A stretch of DNA of 64,000 nt from Streptomyces avermitilis MA-4680 = NBRC 14893 (GTDB lineage: Bacteria > Actinomycetota > Actinomycetes > Streptomycetales > Streptomycetaceae). The translations under genes and the position numbers were made by a program. The notes under the pieces were generated by a model that was given only the letters and a program-made list of their open reading frames with translations, was not told where the DNA came from and searched no databases. How positions within the stretch are numbered: the stretch's first letter is position 1; each line of letters opens with the position of its first letter. The stretch covers positions 7,068,001 to 7,132,000 of the forward strand of contig NC_003155.5 of NCBI RefSeq assembly GCF_000009765.2, in the 5' to 3' direction. Below, in pieces: positions 41,149 through 49,774 of this stretch.

Positions 41149-42392
41149 GCGACGCTCACCGCCGTCCCGCGCGCCATCGGTCCGAACAGCAGGGTCGCGA
41201 CCGGCGGCACCTGGTCGGCGGGCACACCCAAGACGGGCGCGACGAGCGAGCCGACGGAGCGCTGCTCGGCCCGGGTGGCGGAGACGCCGCCCGGGCCGCC
41301 GGACGCACTTCCCTTCGTCGAACCGTCGTTGAGGTGGACCCCGGGCGCGGGCACCGGCGGATGGGGCAGGTCGCGGCAGTTGGGCCCCGATCGATCGTCG
41401 TAGCGCGGATACTCGCCGGGTTCGTACGCCCCCTGCTGTCGGACTACCTCGAGCGTGATGTGCATCTTGCCGCCCCGGAACGCCTGCTCGGATGCCTGCT
41501 CCTCGCGCACCAGGCCGGCGAAGAGGCAGGGGTACTCGGGCGAGTAGCGGGCGAAGAGGTCGAGCGTGGGGCGGGAGACCCGGCCCAGGGTGATCAGCCG
41601 GTCACCGTTCGCGTCGAGGAAGTCGTCCGCGGTGCCCGCGGCAGTGGCCGTCGTGGTGAGCGCGGACGCGAGCCGGTCCCGCTGCTCGACCAGGGTGCGG
41701 CTGGTGGTGACGGTGTTGCGCAGGATCTCCATCAGGTCGGGAGCCGCGTCGCCGTACACCTCGGCGACGTCGGCCAGCCGCGCGAAGTCCTCGGTGAGGG
41801 AGGGCAGGTGCGGATTGAGGCGGTGCAGATAGTCCTCCACGCGCGTGAGGTTGTCGCCGATCCGGTCGCCGCGCCCCTCGAGGGCGGTGGCGAACGCGGA
41901 GAGCGTGGCGTTGAGCTTGCCGGGCTGCACGGTCCGCAGCAGCGGCAGCAGGTCGTTCATCAGCTGCTGGAGCTCGATGCCGACGCGGGTGCGGTCCTGG
42001 GTGATGACATCGCCGGCGCGGATGGGCCGGGCCGAGGAGCGCGCGGGCGCGACCAGGTCGACGTACTTCTCGCCGAACAGCGTCTTGGGCAGCAGGCGTG
42101 CGTGCGCGTCGGACGGGATGGACGCGACGTACTCCGGCTTGAGCGCGATGTCGAGCGTCGCCTTCGTCCCGTCGGCATGCACCGCGCGCACCTCGCCGAC
42201 CAGCAGCCCGCGCAGCTTGACGTCGGCGCGCGGATCGAGCTGGTTGCCGAGGCTGTCGGCCTCCAACTTGATCCGTACGGCCGGGGTGAACACCTGCTGG
42301 TACACGGCGACGGACAGGGACAGCAGCAGCGCGAGCACGGCGAGGAACACGACGCCGTACAACCGCAGTCTCAGCACTCTCATCCGGCTCAC
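41145..42392 (-). CDS. mceA: MCE-family protein, MceA position
   Basis: A 415-residue subunit, the first Mce protein of the operon. Anchor helix LYGVVFLAVLALLLSLSVAVY, MlaD domain VRIKLEADSLGNQLDPRADVKLRGLLVG, then the tunnel helices. It ends with a loop containing YPCLFAGLVR and a Gly/Pro-rich tail. The GTG at 42392 overlaps the YrbE4B stop as GTGA, like its neighbours; an internal ATG at 42383 is possible. Confidence 0.87.
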   Translation of the reverse strand: MSRMRVLRLRLYGVVFLAVLALLLSLSVAVYQQVFTPAVRIKLEADSLGNQLDPRADVKLRGLLVGEVRAVHADGTKATLDIALKPEYVASIPSDAHARLLPKTLFGEKYVDLVAPARSSARPIRAGDVITQDRTRVGIELQQLMNDLLPLLRTVQPGKLNATLSAFATALEGRGDRIGDNLTRVEDYLHRLNPHLPSLTEDFARLADVAEVYGDAAPDLMEILRNTVTTSRTLVEQRDRLASALTTTATAAGTADDFLDANGDRLITLGRVSRPTLDLFARYSPEYPCLFAGLVREEQASEQAFRGGKMHITLEVVRQQGAYEPGEYPRYDDRSGPNCRDLPHPPVPAPGVHLNDGSTKGSASGGPGGVSATRAEQRSVGSLVAPVLGVPADQVPPVATLLFGPMARGTAVSVA

Positions 42393-43192
42393 CCCGCAAT
42401 CCGGACGGTCGTGCCGGCGCCCCAGATCGCGAGCGACAGGAAGAAGTCCAGGACGTTGATCGCGACGATCGAGGTGCGTACGGCGCGGCCCACGGCGACG
42501 CCGACGCCCGCCGGGCCGCCGCTCGCGTAGTAGCCGTAGAAGCAGTGCACCAGGATGATCAGGACGGCGAAGACGAGCACCTTCCCGAAGGACCACAGCA
42601 CGTCGACCGGCGGCAGGTACTGCTGGAAGTAGTGGTCGTAGGTGCCCGCCGACTGCCCGTAGTAGCCGGTGGTGATGGTGCGGGCGGCGAAGTACGAGGA
42701 CAGCAGCCCGACCACGTACAGCGGGATCACCGCGACGAAACCGGCGATCATCCGGGTGGTCACCAGGAACGGCAGCGAGGGCACGCCCATGACTTCGAGG
42801 GCGTCGGTCTCCTCGCTGATCCGCATCGCGCCCAGCTGCGCCGTGAACCCGGCGCCCACCGTCGCGGACAGCGCGAGCCCCGCCACCAGTGGCGCGATCT
42901 CCCGGGTGTTGAAGTACGCCGAGAGGAACGCCACGAAGTTCGAGGTGCCGAGCTGGTTGAGCGCGGCGTAGCCCTGGAGGCCCACCTCCGTGCCGGTGAA
43001 GAACGACAGGAAGGCGATGACGCCGACCGTGCCGCCCACGACGGCGAGGGCGCCGCGTCCGAAGCTCACCTCGGCGAGCAGCCGCAGGATCTCCTTCTTG
43101 TAGCGGCGTACGGTGCGGCCCGTCCACGCCAACGAGCGGCCGTAGAAGGACAACTGGCTGCCCAGTTCCTCCAGACGATTCAGCAGCGCCAC
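42389..43192 (-). CDS. yrbE4B: YrbE4B-type ABC permease (MlaE family)
   Basis: A 267-residue integral membrane permease. The MlaE signature is SATVGAGFTAQLGAMRISEETDALEVMG, with about five helices (IAFLSFFTGTEVGLQGYAAL, VAVIPLYVVGLLSSYFA). Together with YrbE4A it forms the membrane core of the Mce importer and contacts the MceG ATPase. The GTG start has GAGGGG upstream. It lies 3 bases after the YrbE4A stop. Confidence 0.9.
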   Translation of the reverse strand: MALLNRLEELGSQLSFYGRSLAWTGRTVRRYKKEILRLLAEVSFGRGALAVVGGTVGVIAFLSFFTGTEVGLQGYAALNQLGTSNFVAFLSAYFNTREIAPLVAGLALSATVGAGFTAQLGAMRISEETDALEVMGVPSLPFLVTTRMIAGFVAVIPLYVVGLLSSYFAARTITTGYYGQSAGTYDHYFQQYLPPVDVLWSFGKVLVFAVLIILVHCFYGYYASGGPAGVGVAVGRAVRTSIVAINVLDFFLSLAIWGAGTTVRIAG

Positions 43193-43195
43193 GAC

Positions 43196-43966
43196 TCAGC
43201 CCCTCTGCGGAACGACTTGGAAGTACACGGCGGTCATCACGAAGTTCGTCACGAACAGCAACATGAAGGTGATCACCACCGACTGGTTCACCGCGTCGCC
43301 CACGCCCTTCGGGCCGCCCTTCGCGGTGAGTCCCTTGTACGAGGCGACGATCGCGGCGATCGCCCCGAACACCAGCGCCTTGGCCTCCGCCGCCCACAGG
43401 TCGGAGAGCTGGGCGAGCGTGGTGAAGGAGGCGAGATACGCGCCCGGCGTGCCGTTCTGCAGGACGACGTTGAAGAAGTAGCCGCCCGCGACGCCCACCA
43501 CCGACACCAGGCCGTTGAGCAGCACCGCCACCACCATCGACGCCAGGACCCGCGGGACGACCAGCCGGTGGATGGGGTCGATGCCCAGCACCTGCATCGC
43601 GTCGATCTCCTCGCGGATCTTCCGCGCCCCGAGATCCGCGCAGATCGCCGTGCCGCCGGCGCCCGCGATCAGCAGCGCGGTGACGATCGGCGAGGCCTCC
43701 CGCAGCACCGCGAGGACCGAGGCGGCCCCGGAGAAGGACTGGGCGCCGAGCTGCCGGGTCAGGCTGCCGATCTGCAGCGCGATGACCGCGCCGAAGGGGA
43801 TGGACACCAGCGCCGTCGGCAGGATGGTGACGCTCGCGACGAACCAGGCCTGCTGGATGAACTCCCGCGCCTGGAAAGGCCGTCGGGGGATGGTCCGGAC
43901 GACGTCCAGCGCCATCGCGAAGAGGCTCCCCGAGTGCCTCAGCGCCCCGGTGGGTGACAGTCTCAT
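43196..43966 (-). CDS. yrbE4A: YrbE4A-type ABC permease (MlaE family)
   Basis: A 256-residue permease. The family motif reads LIAGAGGTAICADLGARKIREEIDAMQVLGIDP. An N-terminal amphipathic helix precedes about five membrane helices (TILPTALVSIPFGAVIALQI). It pairs with YrbE4B. The ATG overlaps the MceG stop by 4 bases, which makes the ATPase gene part of the same operon, unlike the separate mceG of mycobacteria. Confidence 0.9.
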   Translation of the reverse strand: MRLSPTGALRHSGSLFAMALDVVRTIPRRPFQAREFIQQAWFVASVTILPTALVSIPFGAVIALQIGSLTRQLGAQSFSGAASVLAVLREASPIVTALLIAGAGGTAICADLGARKIREEIDAMQVLGIDPIHRLVVPRVLASMVVAVLLNGLVSVVGVAGGYFFNVVLQNGTPGAYLASFTTLAQLSDLWAAEAKALVFGAIAAIVASYKGLTAKGGPKGVGDAVNQSVVITFMLLFVTNFVMTAVYFQVVPQRG

Positions 43967-44907
43967 GCGCCGGTCACCGCCTTCCGGTGCAGTTCGGCCT
44001 CGCGTCTCGCGATCGCCTCCCAGCGGGCCGGACGGGCGATGCCGGGGCCCGGCATCAGGCGCGGCGTCATGTCGTTGCCGACGTGGCGGGGTTCGCGGTC
44101 CGTGTCGCCGAGCCGCGCCAGCTCCTGCTCGACCTGCGCGGCGTCCTTCTCCTCCGCCATCCCGATCGGCCCCTGCATCCGGCCGTTCAGGAACTGCCGT
44201 ACGACGGGCTCGTCGCTGGTCAGCAGCTCCTCACGGGGCCCGAACATGACCAGCTCACGGCGGAACAACAGCCCGATGTTGTCCGGCACCTGGCGGGCCG
44301 AGGCGATGTCGTGCGTGACGATCAGGAACGTCGCGTTGATCTGCGCGTTGAGGTCGACGATGAGCTGGTTGAGGTACGCGACGCGCACCGGGTCGAGGCC
44401 CGAGTCCGGTTCGTCGAACAGGATGATCTCCGGATCGAGGACCAGCGCTCGTGCCAGCCCGGCCCGTTTGCGCATCCCACCGGAGATCTCGCCGGGCAGC
44501 TTCCCCTCCGAACCGATCAGCCCGACCATGTCCATCTTCTCCAGCACGATGCGCCGGATCTGGCTCTCGGACTTACGGGTGTGCTCCCGCAGCGGGAAAG
44601 CGATGTTGTCGTACAGGCTCATCGAGCCGAACAGCGCGCCGTCCTGGAACAACACCCCGAACAGCTTCCGCACCTCGTACAGCTCGTGCTCGCGCAGCTT
44701 GGTGACGTCCCGGCCCGCGACCTTCACGGAACCCCGGTCCGGCTTCAGCAGTCCGACGAGCGTCTTGAGGAACACCGACTTGCCCGTGCCCGAGGGGCCG
44801 AGCATGACCGAGACCTCCCCGGCGGGCAGCGTCAGCGAGACGTCCTGCCAGATGACCTGCTGACCGAAGGACTTGGTCAGCCCTTCCACACAGATCTCGA
44901 CACCCAT
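43963..44907 (-). CDS. mceG: Mce-type ABC transporter ATP-binding protein (MceG/Mkl)
   Basis: A 314-residue ATPase. Walker A is GPSGTGKSVF, the signature is EISGGMRKRAGLARAL, Walker B is ILFDEPDSGLDPV, and the switch His is in VTHDI. The extra C-terminal 70 residues (from GPREELLTSDEP) are typical of Mkl-type subunits. The ATG at 44907 is preferred because AAGGGTGGA precedes it; MSELL at 44943 lacks a site. It powers lipid import through YrbE4AB. First gene of the transporter operon. Confidence 0.9.
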   Translation of the reverse strand: MGVEICVEGLTKSFGQQVIWQDVSLTLPAGEVSVMLGPSGTGKSVFLKTLVGLLKPDRGSVKVAGRDVTKLREHELYEVRKLFGVLFQDGALFGSMSLYDNIAFPLREHTRKSESQIRRIVLEKMDMVGLIGSEGKLPGEISGGMRKRAGLARALVLDPEIILFDEPDSGLDPVRVAYLNQLIVDLNAQINATFLIVTHDIASARQVPDNIGLLFRRELVMFGPREELLTSDEPVVRQFLNGRMQGPIGMAEEKDAAQVEQELARLGDTDREPRHVGNDMTPRLMPGPGIARPARWEAIARREAELHRKAVTGA

Positions 44908-45077
44908 CCGGTCCACCCTTCGGCCGTGGAGCAGCTCCGACATCTGCTCTACGGGGAGGGGCCGGGCGTCCGTCGCGACGGAGGCGGTTTTTTTCGGGGG
45001 TCTTGCGGCCGGGTTTCCGGCAGCTCGGCGGCCGCGCCATTTCCGCTGGTGCTGCGGCAGTGCCTTTTCCGGCGGTG

Positions 45078-46112
45078 CTACGGCAGTACGGTCGGGGTCG
45101 GTACGTCGGCCGGCGCGGGGGGCGTGGCGGGAGCCTCCGGGAGGGCCCGACGCGTCGTCGGGACCGTGGACGTGGTCGGCAGATCGGAGAGGCCGGGCAC
45201 GCTCGGCAGGTCGGACACGCCGGGGACGGACGGCACCGGTGACAGCGAGGCATCCGGCAGCGGTGGCACCGACAGAGGCAGCAGCGACCGGTCGTGATCG
45301 CCGGGCGGCACCGTAGGCGTCGCTGCGTGAGACGTCGAGGCGGCCGACAGAGCACGGCCGTTCGGGGCGGCCACCCTGCCGAAGCCGTCGGGCCGGACGG
45401 TCTGGGTGGTCGTCTGGGCCATGCGGGACACGGAGGGACGGGGAGCTGTGCCCTGCCCGTCCCCGTTGTGGACGTACGGCAACACGAACCCCGCCACCAC
45501 CAGGGTCGCGGCCGTCGACGTCACCACCGCGGCCTGCGTGTGTCCGCCCGCGCGCGGTTTGCCGCGCCCCCACAGGAACAGGGCGAGGCCCAGCGTTCCG
45601 GCCAGCGAGCTGCGCAGCGTGCGCCGGGCCCGGGCGAGCAGCGACTCGACGGTGCGATAACTCAGCCCCATGCGCACGGCGACCTGGCCGACGTCGAGGT
45701 CCTCGGACTTCAGCCGGAGCGCCTCGGCCTGGCGCGCGGGCAGCTCCCCGCTGCGCACGGCCAGCCACCTGGCCTCGGCCCGGTCGCACACCGCCTCCTC
45801 GACGGGCACCGGACCCGGCGCGGCGAGCGTGGGGCTGCGGTGTACCTCGGCCTCACGGTTGACCTGGCGGTACCGATCGACGCACAGCCGCATGGTCACG
45901 GTCGTCAGCCAGGCGCCGAGGCGCTCGTCGTCCAAGTCGGGGCGCTCCGCGGCGCGCAGCATCGCCTCGTGCACCGCGTCCTCGGCGTCCTCCGGGCTCA
46001 TCGACCTGCGCCGGGCCACCTTGAGCAGTTGCTCGCGGTGGCTCCACATGCGCTGCCAACGGTCGTGGGCCGCCTGTATCTCCGCAGGCATGTCCGGCAT
46101 GTCCGTCGCCAT
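45078..46112 (-). CDS. ECF-type sigma factor with a C-terminal membrane helix and Pro-rich extension
   Basis: A 344-residue protein. Residues 1-170 are a compact sigma-70 factor: region 2 with EDAEDAVHEAMLRAAERPD and WLTTVTMRLCVDRYRQ, region 4 with LPARQAEALRLKSEDLDVGQVAVRMGLSYRTVESLLARAR. Then LAGTLGLALFLWGRGK and a membrane helix (AAVVTSTAATLVVAGFVLPYV, about residues 194-214). The last 125 residues are Pro/Ser/Thr-rich (SVPGVSDLPSVPGLSDLP) and would lie outside. Anti-sigma-like regulation in cis is plausible. It directly precedes the mce operon (170-bp gap) and may control it. Confidence 0.82.
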   Translation of the reverse strand: MATDMPDMPAEIQAAHDRWQRMWSHREQLLKVARRRSMSPEDAEDAVHEAMLRAAERPDLDDERLGAWLTTVTMRLCVDRYRQVNREAEVHRSPTLAAPGPVPVEEAVCDRAEARWLAVRSGELPARQAEALRLKSEDLDVGQVAVRMGLSYRTVESLLARARRTLRSSLAGTLGLALFLWGRGKPRAGGHTQAAVVTSTAATLVVAGFVLPYVHNGDGQGTAPRPSVSRMAQTTTQTVRPDGFGRVAAPNGRALSAASTSHAATPTVPPGDHDRSLLPLSVPPLPDASLSPVPSVPGVSDLPSVPGLSDLPTTSTVPTTRRALPEAPATPPAPADVPTPTVLP

Positions 46113-46166
46113 GAGAGCCCCTTTGCGCTCAGCCGCCGGTCCTGTGCCGTCCGGCGGGTGGCGACA

Positions 46167-47219
46167 TTACCGCCCAGTATCCGCGGTTGTGGAGGGGGAG
46201 GAGGCCATCGAGTTCACACCGTTGCTGGTCAGCGGACCGTCGCTGGGCAGCAGGTCGTCGCCGGGCAGCTCGATGTCCGTGCCGGGCCGGGGGAGTTGGG
46301 GCTGCTCGGTCCCCTCGGCCCCGCCCGCCGAACGTGACCTGGTGGGGGCCGGCGAGGCAGGCGCGGACGGAGTCCGGGACGGGAAGGCTCTGGGGCGGGG
46401 GGACGGTGCCGGCTTCGGCGTGGGTTTCGGCTGCGACGGCTCGGGGCGTGTCGACGCCTTCGCGGAGCTGTCCGACACCACCCGGTGCCCCTCCAGGAAG
46501 TACGCGTACCAGGCCCTGACCGTGTGCAGATACGCCTCCGAGTGGTTGTAGCCGAGGACAGCCCGGTCGAGTTCGGCCGGGTCGGAGAGGTCTCGCCCGC
46601 CCGCACACAGGTAGCGCCCGGCGGCGAGCGCCGCGTCGAAGACGTTGTCCGGGTCGGCCCGCCCGTCGCCGTTGCCGTCCGTGCCCCAGCGGGCCCAGGT
46701 CGACGGGATGAACTGCATCGGTCCGACCGCCCGGTCGTAGGCCGGGTCCCCGTCGTACGCGCCGCCGTCGGTGTCCCGCACGACGGCGAAGGCGCCGCCG
46801 TCCAGCCGCGGCCCGAGGATCGGCGCCAGGGTCGTACCGTCCGCCGTCACCCGACCGCCGCGCGCCTGCCCGGACTCCACCTGGCCGATCGCGGCCAGCA
46901 ACTGCCAGCGCAGCCGGCAGCCGGGCGCGGTGCGCGTGAGCTCCGCCTCGGCGTGCCGGTAGGCGGCGAACACGCTCGCCGGCAGCGCGGCTCCCGCCAC
47001 CGACGCCCCGCCCTTGCGGTCCCGGGTCCGCAGTGGTGGGAGCTCGGTGCGGTACCGGGTGTCGCCCGACGCGCTCGGCCCGTGCTCGGCGGGCGCCTGC
47101 CGCGGGGGTACGGAGGCCCGTGCCGGGACCGCCGCCGGCGCCTGTGACGCGGTCAGAACCGCCATGGTCGCCGCCGCGATCGCCGTACCCCTGGTGCCTC
47201 TGACCCTGTGCCCTGCCAT
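46167..47219 (-). CDS. secreted lytic transglycosylase (MltB-like SLT)
   Basis: A 350-residue exported cell-wall enzyme. The signal peptide is at the N terminus (TAIAAATMAVLTASQAPAA). The transglycosylase domain has the catalytic Glu in AAIGQVESGQARGG, then YDRAVGPMQFIPSTWARWG, DPDNVFDAALAAGRYLC and VLGYNHSEAYL. A Ser/Pro-rich tail of about 110 residues ends the protein. It cuts the glycan strand with 1,6-anhydro product. GGGAGGGGAG precedes the ATG. It lies 54 bp before the sigma-factor gene on the same strand. Confidence 0.88.
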   Translation of the reverse strand: MAGHRVRGTRGTAIAAATMAVLTASQAPAAVPARASVPPRQAPAEHGPSASGDTRYRTELPPLRTRDRKGGASVAGAALPASVFAAYRHAEAELTRTAPGCRLRWQLLAAIGQVESGQARGGRVTADGTTLAPILGPRLDGGAFAVVRDTDGGAYDGDPAYDRAVGPMQFIPSTWARWGTDGNGDGRADPDNVFDAALAAGRYLCAGGRDLSDPAELDRAVLGYNHSEAYLHTVRAWYAYFLEGHRVVSDSSAKASTRPEPSQPKPTPKPAPSPRPRAFPSRTPSAPASPAPTRSRSAGGAEGTEQPQLPRPGTDIELPGDDLLPSDGPLTSNGVNSMASSPSTTADTGR

Positions 47220-47326
47220 GTCGCGCTCCCCTCCCTGTGAGCTGATGTCGTCTGCTCTACGGGGCAGGGCGGCGGGTCCGTCGCACGGAGCGGGGGGATT
47301 TCAGGAAACGGGGTCCGCACGCGCGG

Positions 47327-47338
47327 CCGACTCGTCTG
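47327..47338. other. third rnpB-end-like sequence
   Basis: CCGACTCGTCTG, then TCCTCAGGGCTCTGACC, closely matches the rnpB end and its terminator (26059-26090) with small gaps. It lacks the preceding bases shared by the other two copies. It could be the original rnpB flank displaced by insertions (a distal attR) or an older relic. Confidence 0.5.
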
Positions 47339-47343
47339 TCCTC

Positions 47344-47381
47344 AGGGCTCTGACCTGGCCACATGGCCAGGTCAGAGCCCT
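47344..47381. terminator. strong hairpin terminator
   Basis: A perfect 16-bp stem, GGGCTCTGACCTGGCC pairing with GGCCAGGTCAGAGCCC, around ACAT, followed by TTTC. It lies between the M64 peptidase stop and the transglycosylase promoter and is of the rnpB-terminator type. Confidence 0.8.
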
Positions 47382-47404
47382 TTCGGGTGGCTGCTCGGGC
47401 CCGC

Positions 47405-48433
47405 TCAGGTGATGCCGAGCTGGAACCAGCCCGACCAGCCGCCCGACGCGTCCCACCAGGCGCTGTGGACGAGGCCGTCCGAGCCGACCGCGAACACGTC
47501 CAGGTGTTCGGTGACCCGGGACAGCGCCGCGACCTGGCTGCCGGGCTTGGCGACGCCGCCGGACACGTTGAACCAGGCGGCCCACCCCGTGGTGTCGTGC
47601 CACCAGGTCGAGTAGATCCGGTTGTCAGTACCGACGACGAACAGGTCCATGTGGTTCGTGTAGCGCACCACGGCGGTCACGGGCGAGCCCGCCGACGCCG
47701 CACCGCCCGACACCTGGAACCACGGGGCCCAGCCACTGCGCGCGTCCCACCACGTCGACATGATCCGGCCGTCGGACGCGGTGGTGAACAGGTCCAGATG
47801 GTCGCGATGGCGCGCCACCGCGGTCACGGTGGAGTCCGGCCGGCAGACGATGCCCGGCAGCGCGAACCACGCCGACCAGCCGCTGCGCTCGTCCCACCAG
47901 GCGCTGTAGACCCGGTTGTCCGTCCCCACCGTGAACACGTCGAGGTGGAACGGGTGGCGCGCGACGGCGGTGACGGTCGCGCCGTTCGCCGCGACACCGC
48001 CGCTGACGTGGAACCAGTCCGCCGCCCAGCCGGTACGCGCGTCCCACCACGTCGACATCGTCCGGCCGTCGGACCCGGTGGTGAACAGATCCAGGTGGTC
48101 GCTGTAACGGCTGACGACATTGACCGTCGAACCGGGCCGCGCGACGAGCGTGCCGACCCGGAACCAGGCGGCCCAGCCGCTCGACTGGTCCCACCAGGTG
48201 CTGTAGACCCGGCTGTCGGTGCCGACGACGAACAGGTCGAGATGGCCCGCGTACCGCGCCACCGAGGTGACCGGAGAGCCCGCTCCGCCGGGCGAGGCGA
48301 GCCCGCCCGAGACCTGGAACCAGCCGGCCCAGCCACTGCCCGCGTCCCACCAGTCGGACATGGTGCGCCCGTCCGCCGCCACCGCGAAGACGTCGAGATG
48401 CTCGGGATAGCGGGCGACGACGCTGATCGGTGT
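47405..48433 (-). repeat. seven ~147-bp intragenic repeats
   Basis: Tandem repeats that encode the propeller blades of the M64 peptidase. Alternate blades are more alike (TTGSDGRTMSTWWDA versus VVGTDNRVYSTWWD), which suggests growth by duplication of a two-blade unit. Confidence 0.8.
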
Positions 48434-49315
48434 GCGGGGACGGGCGGGCAGCGTCGCGAGCGGGCCGATCCGGTTCCAGATCACCTGCCGGCACACCCGG
48501 CAGAACGGGATGCCGAGCGCGCGCATCTTGCAGTCGTACTCGGGCCGGAACGCGCCGCAGTGGTAGTAGTGCGCACCCTCGAAGCAGCCGACCGTCCCGG
48601 CGGGAACCGTGCTCGCCCGGCCGTCCACGGTCGAGCAGTCCGGGTTGCTCATCGTCGGCAGGGCCGTGCTCGCGGCGACCGCCCAGCCCCACTTGAGGGA
48701 AGCGCGTTGGGTGTTGAGTGTGACGTTCGGCTCGGCCGGCTCGCCCGCCGGATGGTGATCGTGCCCGGTCTCGTTGCCGCCGGCGTAGTACGCGTATTCG
48801 TCCGCCAGACCGTACGCGGTGTGCCCGATCTCGTGGAGGGCGATCTCCGTCGCGCCGCCGGCCAGGGAGTACGTGCCGACGGACCCGCCGCTGCCCCCGT
48901 AGACCGTGGAATTCACGACGACGATGGCGACGGAGAACTCCGGCACCTGCGCGGCGGCCGTCGTCAGGACCGTCGAGTTGTTGCAGATGAGGAGGCGCCG
49001 GATGCCGTTGCCGCCGAAACTCGCGTCGAAATAGGTGCGTGCCGTCGCGCCGGTGCCGCCGGCCGCGGCGGGATCGTCGGCGCCCGAGTCGGTGGAGGCG
49101 ACGTTGACCCGCCAGACGTTGATGGCCGGCGAGAGCTCGTCGTAGGGCGGAGTGGCGCGTAACGCGGTGACGAAGGCCGCGCAGGCGTTGTTGAAGTCGG
49201 TCTGCTGGGCGGCGGTGAACCCGTCACCGAGCAGTACGACGGTGAAGGCCCGGTTGCGCGGCGCGGATCCGAAGATCTGGGTGTGGCCCTGAACGGTGCC
49301 GTCGGACGTGGTCAT
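47405..49315 (-). CDS. M64-family metallopeptidase fused to a seven-repeat propeller
   Basis: A 636-residue protein. Residues 1-285 are an IgA-peptidase M64 domain: TVVLLGDGFTAAQQTDF near the start, zinc motif ALHEIGHTAYGLADEY with H161 and H165, and a Cys-rich end (MRALGIPFCRVCRQ). Residues 295-636 are seven repeats of about 49 residues (pattern VARYxxHLDLFxxGxDxRxYSTWWDxxxGWAxWF), which should form a seven-bladed lectin-like propeller. There is no signal peptide, so how it would reach an outside target is unclear. It starts 9 bases after a 149-residue gene on the same strand, so the two are coupled. Confidence 0.85.
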   Translation of the reverse strand: MTTSDGTVQGHTQIFGSAPRNRAFTVVLLGDGFTAAQQTDFNNACAAFVTALRATPPYDELSPAINVWRVNVASTDSGADDPAAAGGTGATARTYFDASFGGNGIRRLLICNNSTVLTTAAAQVPEFSVAIVVVNSTVYGGSGGSVGTYSLAGGATEIALHEIGHTAYGLADEYAYYAGGNETGHDHHPAGEPAEPNVTLNTQRASLKWGWAVAASTALPTMSNPDCSTVDGRASTVPAGTVGCFEGAHYYHCGAFRPEYDCKMRALGIPFCRVCRQVIWNRIGPLATLPARPRTPISVVARYPEHLDVFAVAADGRTMSDWWDAGSGWAGWFQVSGGLASPGGAGSPVTSVARYAGHLDLFVVGTDSRVYSTWWDQSSGWAAWFRVGTLVARPGSTVNVVSRYSDHLDLFTTGSDGRTMSTWWDARTGWAADWFHVSGGVAANGATVTAVARHPFHLDVFTVGTDNRVYSAWWDERSGWSAWFALPGIVCRPDSTVTAVARHRDHLDLFTTASDGRIMSTWWDARSGWAPWFQVSGGAASAGSPVTAVVRYTNHMDLFVVGTDNRIYSTWWHDTTGWAAWFNVSGGVAKPGSQVAALSRVTEHLDVFAVGSDGLVHSAWWDASGGWSGWFQLGIT

Positions 49316-49324
49316 CTCCGCCGC

Positions 49325-49774
49325 CTACCGCTCGAGCCGGAAGGTGGCGAGGTCGACGGCCGGCGCCGCTCCCGGCGGTGGACTGGTGGCGCCGCCGCCT
49401 GGCGCCACACCCTCCTCGGGACCCGTCGGCGCGACCCGGACGACGGCGACCTGGGTGGCCGCGGCCGGTGCCGGGAGGATCACCGTGAACGCCCCCCGGG
49501 CCTCCACGTCGACCCGGGTGATCGGCTCCGCGTGGTCCTCCGGGAAGACCTCGGCGCTCTCCACGAAGGCGCCGCGGGCGGGGACGCGGGCGAGACGCCG
49601 CCCACTGTCGTCCCGTACCTCCACGAAGTTGCCGGGACGCACTTCGGGCGGGGCGTCGAAGCCACTGATCACCGCATCGACCGGTTGTTGGGAGACGAGG
49701 CGCACCGTATCGCCCTCGTACTCGAAGATCAGACGGACGGCGGGGGAGGCGGGCGTCTGCTGCGGTGCTGCCAT
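49325..49774 (-). CDS. hypothetical beta-rich protein upstream of the M64 peptidase
   Basis: A 149-residue soluble protein without a signal. The first 110 residues alternate as beta strands (VRLIFEYEGDTVRLVSQQPVD, NFVEVRDDSGRRLARV, AFTVILPAP). The end is Gly/Pro-rich, then VDLATFRLER. GGAGGA lies before the ATG at 49774. It is co-transcribed with the peptidase and may be its substrate, inhibitor or partner. No family was recognised. Confidence 0.6.
   Translation of the reverse strand: MAAPQQTPASPAVRLIFEYEGDTVRLVSQQPVDAVISGFDAPPEVRPGNFVEVRDDSGRRLARVPARGAFVESAEVFPEDHAEPITRVDVEARGAFTVILPAPAAATQVAVVRVAPTGPEEGVAPGGGATSPPPGAAPAVDLATFRLER

Noticed and set aside
44975..45000. Terminator at the run of seven T before mceG
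   Set aside because: The T run follows no stem on the plus strand, and on the minus strand it reads as A; it may be part of the mce promoter region.
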